64,000 nucleotides of DNA from the NCBI GenBank assembly GCA_946122785.1, contig CAMGYJ010000006.1, positions 72,541,676 to 72,605,675 of the forward strand, in the 5' to 3' direction. Within the stretch, counting starts at the first letter, position 1. Each line of letters starts with the position of its first letter. Origin of the DNA: Linum tenue (lineage: Eukaryota > Streptophyta > Magnoliopsida > Malpighiales > Linaceae). A program made the position numbers and the translations under genes. The notes beneath the pieces were generated by a model that saw only the letters and a program-made list of their open reading frames with translations, did no database searches and had not been told where the DNA came from. Below are positions 58,926-64,000 of this stretch, one piece after another.

Positions 58926-61900
58926 CTAGTGAAGTGAGCGATTCAACACTGAGATTTGGCCAGAGTCTCCGTCTAACAAGAACACTTCAAGAGGAACGTA
59001 AGGAGAGCCGTCCATTACCGATCCAAATCTGTACGTCGGCTGCAATATTTTGCTACCTTTCCCGCACTGAACTGCCAGAATACGTCCTCCGGTTCTCATT
59101 TGCCACACCTAATTAGAGATCATTAAGGTTCAGAATCCTACTCGATAGTATGCCTAAGAATCCGACACGACAAGGAAATGGAAAGCTTAATTACCTCCAC
59201 GATTCCTTTCCGTGGTGCATGAATAGCAAGGCAGAGGCAGTAATCACTCTTCACAGGTTCATAATAAGATGAAGAATGGCTTCCTGGTTTATCCTTATTA
59301 ATCAGCATTTCCATGAACAAACAGCTAGCATCACGATATCCCTGGTGTACAAGTTAAGTTATAAAGATAAGATCACAGATGCTCGGCGTACAAAAGATTC
59401 TGAAACTTAAAGAGAGGGAAATGGGGAAAAGACCTTCCATAGTCTGACCACTACTAAGGCTTGAGTGTCTAACAGCAATATACGGCCAAGAGTGTCTGTA
59501 ATTGCAGCCAAAGTGCCGCTGGGTGACAAGGTTAATTTCTCCCCTTTCCTTGGCTTATCTTTCAAGCAAGTAAGAACAGATGCTGCCATAACAAACAAAT
59601 GGTGTTAGCAAACTTAAACAACATGACCTTTGAATCAATATACATGATACCATCTGGAACCCAGAATGGTGAAACGAACTGCAATTATAAACCTGATAGC
59701 GACAGCATTTTCATTAATGAGAGGAAATCGCATAAAGGCTCAAAATTCAAAATGGAAACAATAGTCTTAAACAACTGGCAAAGGGTCTTCAAACATGGAA
59801 AAGTTTAGAATATAAGCCATGCAAGGTGCTTATATCTGATAGAGAAGCAGTATTAAAAAGGCTAAAACGCCTTACCTTTGGCAAATGACTGAGTTTTGGC
59901 TTCTGACTTTTTGGGTGATGGTTGTTCACTCCGCCATATCATTTTAGAAAAAGAAGTTATTGTTGAATATGCTGCAGGAACAACTTTTGACAGAATAGCA
60001 CCAACTAAAGACCTGCTCCTGTCCTCCGATAATCTTCACCAAAACGTGAGAGCAATTGGTCAACATGAGAACGTAATATAAATGTATACATAAAAGAGTT
60101 TTTCATTCATCGTATTAATGCAGAACAACCATGCTCACCACAAGCTCTAAACTGTCTATACCCTCAAATAGGTACACAAAGTAAATAGGATTAAGGATGG
60201 CAGAAAAAGATAAGTTTGTCTAGAAGCAAACAATGGAGAAGAATGAAAGTGGAGCTGCTAATACCTCTACAAAATATAAAGTTCATCAGATCACCACCAT
60301 GTACTCTTAAGACACTATAACTTGTGAAAGTTACATAGTAATATATCCAGTTCTCTCCCATTCAAAGAGACAGGTTTATGGTACGACTGTACAATTTCTT
60401 TTATTCCCTTTTTCCGCTGCAAGAACCCTTCCTGCCAGACAATGTCAACAATATCCACCTTCTCTCTCTCTCTCATCTATTCTACTTCCCTTCAGATCTG
60501 CCACTCCAACCCTCAGGCAAGAAAGAAGCAATAAATTCTAAACTGATTCAGTAAGGTGGCACCGTGGCAGGAAGGAATCAAAGACATTGGATTTATGATT
60601 CTTGTATTATTCTGGGGGGTGTATTTTTGTCATACTGGTAAGTTTAAGAGTTACGACCATTCATTTTAAACAAGAGAAAAAGTTTGTATAGTTATGATGT
60701 CATCCTCCCAATGGCCACACTTACAATGGCGGCTACATTTTAGCACATTTCCTTCAGTTTCTAAATTTTGGCCAAAACAATGAAGGGATTCACCATATAG
60801 GCACAGATAACAAATTAAGGGATTCACCATATAGAGCAGCACTTATCATGTGATGATGGAGACAGAAGATAATCCTCCTCTCCTTTATCCCTAATTAATG
60901 GCTGAGGAATTATGGGTGAACTTGAGTGGTGGAATGGAATTGGAGTGACTGCTTACGGGGCAATAGGCCCTTTAACTGGCATACAAATGCCAGAGACATA
61001 AACAGAAGGTCACACAACTAAAGGAAGGGTCATATACTCATGTTCAGTTTGAGGATGAGCTAGCGTGTGATGTACTATCAGTTCTGTGTTTCCTTTCCTT
61101 ATTTTTTCTCCTTCCATTTGTCTTAATGAAATCACTCATCAGTGTTGCCTCAACTACTGGTCTGAAAGAATAAACGGCACAATTCTACATCGGAACTGAT
61201 AATTTCACTTCAGCATTGTTATGCATTATTGCAGGATCAATCGTAAAAGAACAATGGCAAGGAGGATAAAGTAATGGCCAAACTTACTGACCTGTAAGCA
61301 GCAATTACCGCATCCTCTCCAACAGTGACTGCACAAAAGTAACGCTGACTGGACTGCCCTTCAATAAAAGCAGCTGAAATCAATTTACCAGCACAAATAC
61401 ATCACCAGCAGTTCTAGACAAAACTAGTCACTCTACACTAGACCTAAAAGCCAACAAAAGGAACTTAAAACTGTTATGAACATCCTCGGTCATTCACCCC
61501 GGGAAACCAAAAGAGCATCCACAATCAAAGAGGCAATTAATGGTGAACATCTTCAAACCAAAATTGCTAAATTGTGGACAGGAAGGAGCTCAAGATTGCT
61601 AAATTGCAGACAGGAGAAAGAGCTCAACATTCCATATGCAGTGTTTCCAAGAACTGGACTGAATGAGGGGGAAAAAGGTATAAATACCTGAACTTCAAGA
61701 AGTGGTGGTGGCATTACTCCAGTAATCGCAGCATCAATACACAATCCATGCTTATTAACGCTCCATAATTGATAAGGTAAAGCTTTGCGAGAGCCCCCTT
61801 GGTCCTCTTGGTCTCTCTTTCTTGAAATGTCATCCCAAAACCGGGAATTCACATCTTGAAACCAATCTCTAAGCAATTCCTTCAGGCATTCAATCAACCA

Positions 61901-62563
61901 ACCATGGAACGGGTAAACAAGTCATGTTATGGTCAATCATCCATCAAAAGGAAAACAGAACACATTATTGTCCTCCAAGCATACACAGAAATACCTGAAT
62001 GACAGTGCCATCGAAGCGAGCAATAACGCCTGGCATAACAATGGAAACCTCCTCCGCTAGGGAAGTATCACTCATCATATCTTTCTTAGTTCCACGGACC
62101 CTCAATTTCAAAATTCGCCCTGAATAGACCAACTGCAAAAGCACCACAATTTGTCAAATCCCAAGCACCCAAAATGCTATCATGAAAGAAGAGCAGAATA
62201 ATTTGACAAAAAGGGTTCAGCAACCTGTCTATGAACCAACTGGCCATCCAAAGTATAAACCAGCAAGTACCCACAAGAAGTTCCCACTGCAATGGCTCGA
62301 ACCTCATCAAAAACCAGCCACTCCATTGCAGTGATGTGCTCCGACTCGATCGGGGACAACTCCGGGCGGATCTTGAAACCAGGGCCACCGTCCCATCCTG
62401 TAATCACAACGAGGAACTTGTTGGCGAGGGCAATCGATTGCGTGTCAAGTGCGCAGAGAAGGTTGGGATTGTCCACCAGCCATCCTTCCTTTCCGGCCCC
62501 TAGTTCGTCGAGCTCCTTACAAGCTATACATCCCAGTTCCCTGGTGTGGCTCCGCCTCGACAT
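58926..62563 (-). CDS. Rab3GAP non-catalytic subunit homologue (RAB3GAP2 N-terminal family)
   Basis: Eight exons: 62563-62225, 62132-61995, 61879-61688, 61353-61292, 60033-59876, 59582-59434, 59341-59195 and 59108-58926, giving 455 residues, the length I recall for At3g14910. It starts MSRRSHTRELGCIACKELDE. Conserved blocks include TAMEWLVFDEVRAIAVGTSCGYLLVY, ILKLRVRGTKKD, VMPGVIARFDG, GVMPPPLLEVQ, KLTLSPSGTLAAITDTLGRILLLDTQALVVVRLWK and DYCLCLAIHAPRKGIVEVWQMRTG. These form a beta-propeller-like N-terminal domain. Animal RAB3GAP2 partners RAB3GAP1 as a Rab GAP/GEF; the plant protein is far shorter and its partner is inferred. Intron 4 is about 1.26 kb. No defects seen. Confidence 0.93.
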
Positions 62564-63637
62564 GGCCGGGAACCGGCTACGCCGTGTGATTTGCAGGCAG
62601 AAATTGCAGAGGGAAAAGAAGGAAGTTTGTATTTGGATAGGGGAATTCAGACGGAGCTGCAGCAGCGGGATGCAGTTGGATTGGAGATGAGAAAAGGAAA
62701 TTGAATCGTTCCAGTGACGTTGCTTTCCTGCACAAAGCTAAAATGTTGCGATGAAGGCAATATTGAGAATCGACAGAGGAAAGCACGGCGGCGAATGATG
62801 GTGACACGGTGGTTTAGGAGATTCTCCGGCTGGGAGCCTGGGACTAAGGTTAATAAAGTAATAACACCAAGCTGGTCAAACCGGTTTAATGATCGGATCA
62901 GATTCAAAATCTTTAATACTAAAAAGAGTATGCATATATTTAACATATTTCCAAAAAAAAAATCTCGTTAATTTACATTCATATATTATCAAATTATTTT
63001 TTTCAAACAAAATATATATTACAAAATTATCAATCCTCATCTTCAAATGCAGTTTTGACTAGTCAGACCATCCGATTTTAACTGGTTCAACCTGGTTTTG
63101 ACTGATTTAACCCAATTTTGATTTTTTCATAACCGTCCATTTAAAGTGTATTTCAACCGTTTAGATTATCGGTACCAATCACATCTGGTTGAACCGGTCA
63201 GCCGAATACTGGTTTGACAACCTTGAATAACACTACCTGGCTATAATATGTACCTCAAGTAGAGATGACAATTTTGTATCTAATCCACCAATTTTGTATC
63301 TAGCATTAGGTGTCTCCCAAGAATAAATATGTTCTAAAGTTTGCACAATTTAGATTCTAATGTCTCACAATATTCTATAAGTAGCTTGATGAAATTGACG
63401 TTTGCTTCAAGGATTTGGTACATGGATTTGGTACAAAAAAACCAACTATCAAGGATTTAGGTACAATCCGTTGTTTGCTTGCACCTTTTTTGGAGACCAA
63501 ATCCGTGGGGCCCACGGATTTTAAGGGTCCAAATCCGTGGACCCCACGGACTTATAAATCTCACATGTTGATGTGGGATTTGAAATATAGCATAAATCCT
63601 TGATGAGATTTTACCCATATACTCTCATGCACTTTTA
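62564..63637. other. Intergenic, with degenerate repeats
   Basis: No supported gene. Palindromic AAATCCGTGG...CCACGGATTT blocks near 63500-63550 match the interior of the MITE at 63638 and suggest an older copy at about 63400-63620. AACCGG-type repeats occur near 62870-63220. Confidence 0.4.
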
Positions 63638-63982
63638 GGGGTCGTTTGCTTGTGGGATTTGGGTGATGGATTTGGAACCCAAATCCCAAGCATCATGGAG
63701 TTGACACAAATCCTTTGTTTGTTGAGGGACACAAATCCGTGGGGTCCACGGATTTGGATCTCTTTTTTAGATCCAAATCCGTGGACCCCACGGATTTGTA
63801 AATCCCACAATTCATTTGGGATTTGACAATAGAAGGAAAAAATGTGATACAAATCCATGATAAAAAATCAACTAAACAAACAATGTACTCTTCCAAATCC
63901 ATGATGCAACAAATCCATCATAAATCCAAAGGTTCTTAAAACTCAAAACCTTCATTTTCAAATCCAACAAGCAAACGAGCCC
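63638..63982. mobile_element. 345-bp Tourist-type (PIF/Harbinger) MITE
   Basis: The termini GGGGTCGTTTGCTTGT and, complemented, GGGCTCGTTTGCTTGTTGG are inverted. They are flanked by TTA (63635-63637 and 63983-63985). The interior has AAATCCGTGG/CCACGGATTT inverted pairs and no coding capacity. Confidence 0.75.
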
Positions 63983-64000
63983 TTAATATTCCAAGGTTGC

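Overview
The window is eudicot nuclear DNA. The evidence is multi-exon genes with GT-AG introns, plant-specific families (GAUT12/IRX8, ILR3-type bHLH, plant kinesin-14, class I formin), a plant tRNA-Ala(AGC) gene, AT-rich introns and spacers, and many plant transposable elements. I cannot name the species.

Positions 1-18998 are transposon DNA. An Athila-type Ty3/gypsy LTR retrotransposon has LTRs at 4112-5532 and 17590-18998, a tRNA-Asp primer binding site and a gag-pol frame. A Mutator-like element of about 4.6 kb (12414-17009) is nested in its 3' untranslated interior. That element carries an apparently intact four-exon plant mobile domain (PMD) gene facing, tail to tail, the N-terminal stub of a transposase. 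The same interior sequence (MULE plus polypurine tract) also lies directly upstream of the first LTR (1-4111). The window therefore starts inside a tandem LTR-interior-LTR-interior-LTR array with a period of about 13.47 kb.

18999-24116 is intergenic. It holds a Tourist-like element (19712-21621, TAA duplication) with a MULE nested in it (20025-21530, perfect 9-bp duplication) that carries a GRF zinc-finger fragment. 24117-36854 is a gene block: GAUT12/IRX8 (+), a plastid DUF1995 protein (-), ILR3-like bHLH (-) and an ATK2/ATK3-like kinesin-14 (-). 36855-45053 is a second transposon zone: hAT remnants, an hAT element with a MULE nested in it, and a large inverted-repeat element. A tRNA-Ala gene and an FH5-like class I formin follow. 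From memory, GAUT12, ILR3, ATK3 and FH5 are also neighbours in the same order on Arabidopsis chromosome 5 (At5g54690 down to At5g54650), so this looks like a conserved block expanded by transposons.

50366-55581 is repeat-rich and includes a candidate Helitron terminus, a 94-bp tandem duplication and a TACCG-rich element around an unrecognised gene fragment. A GT14-family glycosyltransferase (-) and an eight-exon homologue of the Rab3GAP non-catalytic subunit (-) follow. The window ends in a 345-bp Tourist-type MITE.

The host genes are not an operon or pathway. GAUT12 (xylan/pectin in secondary walls), the GT14 enzyme (Golgi) and the formin (actin) all touch wall or secretory biology, but their linkage is best read as ordinary synteny. 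All exon boundaries were read by eye from splice consensus, frame continuity and family similarity recalled from memory; no alignment was run.
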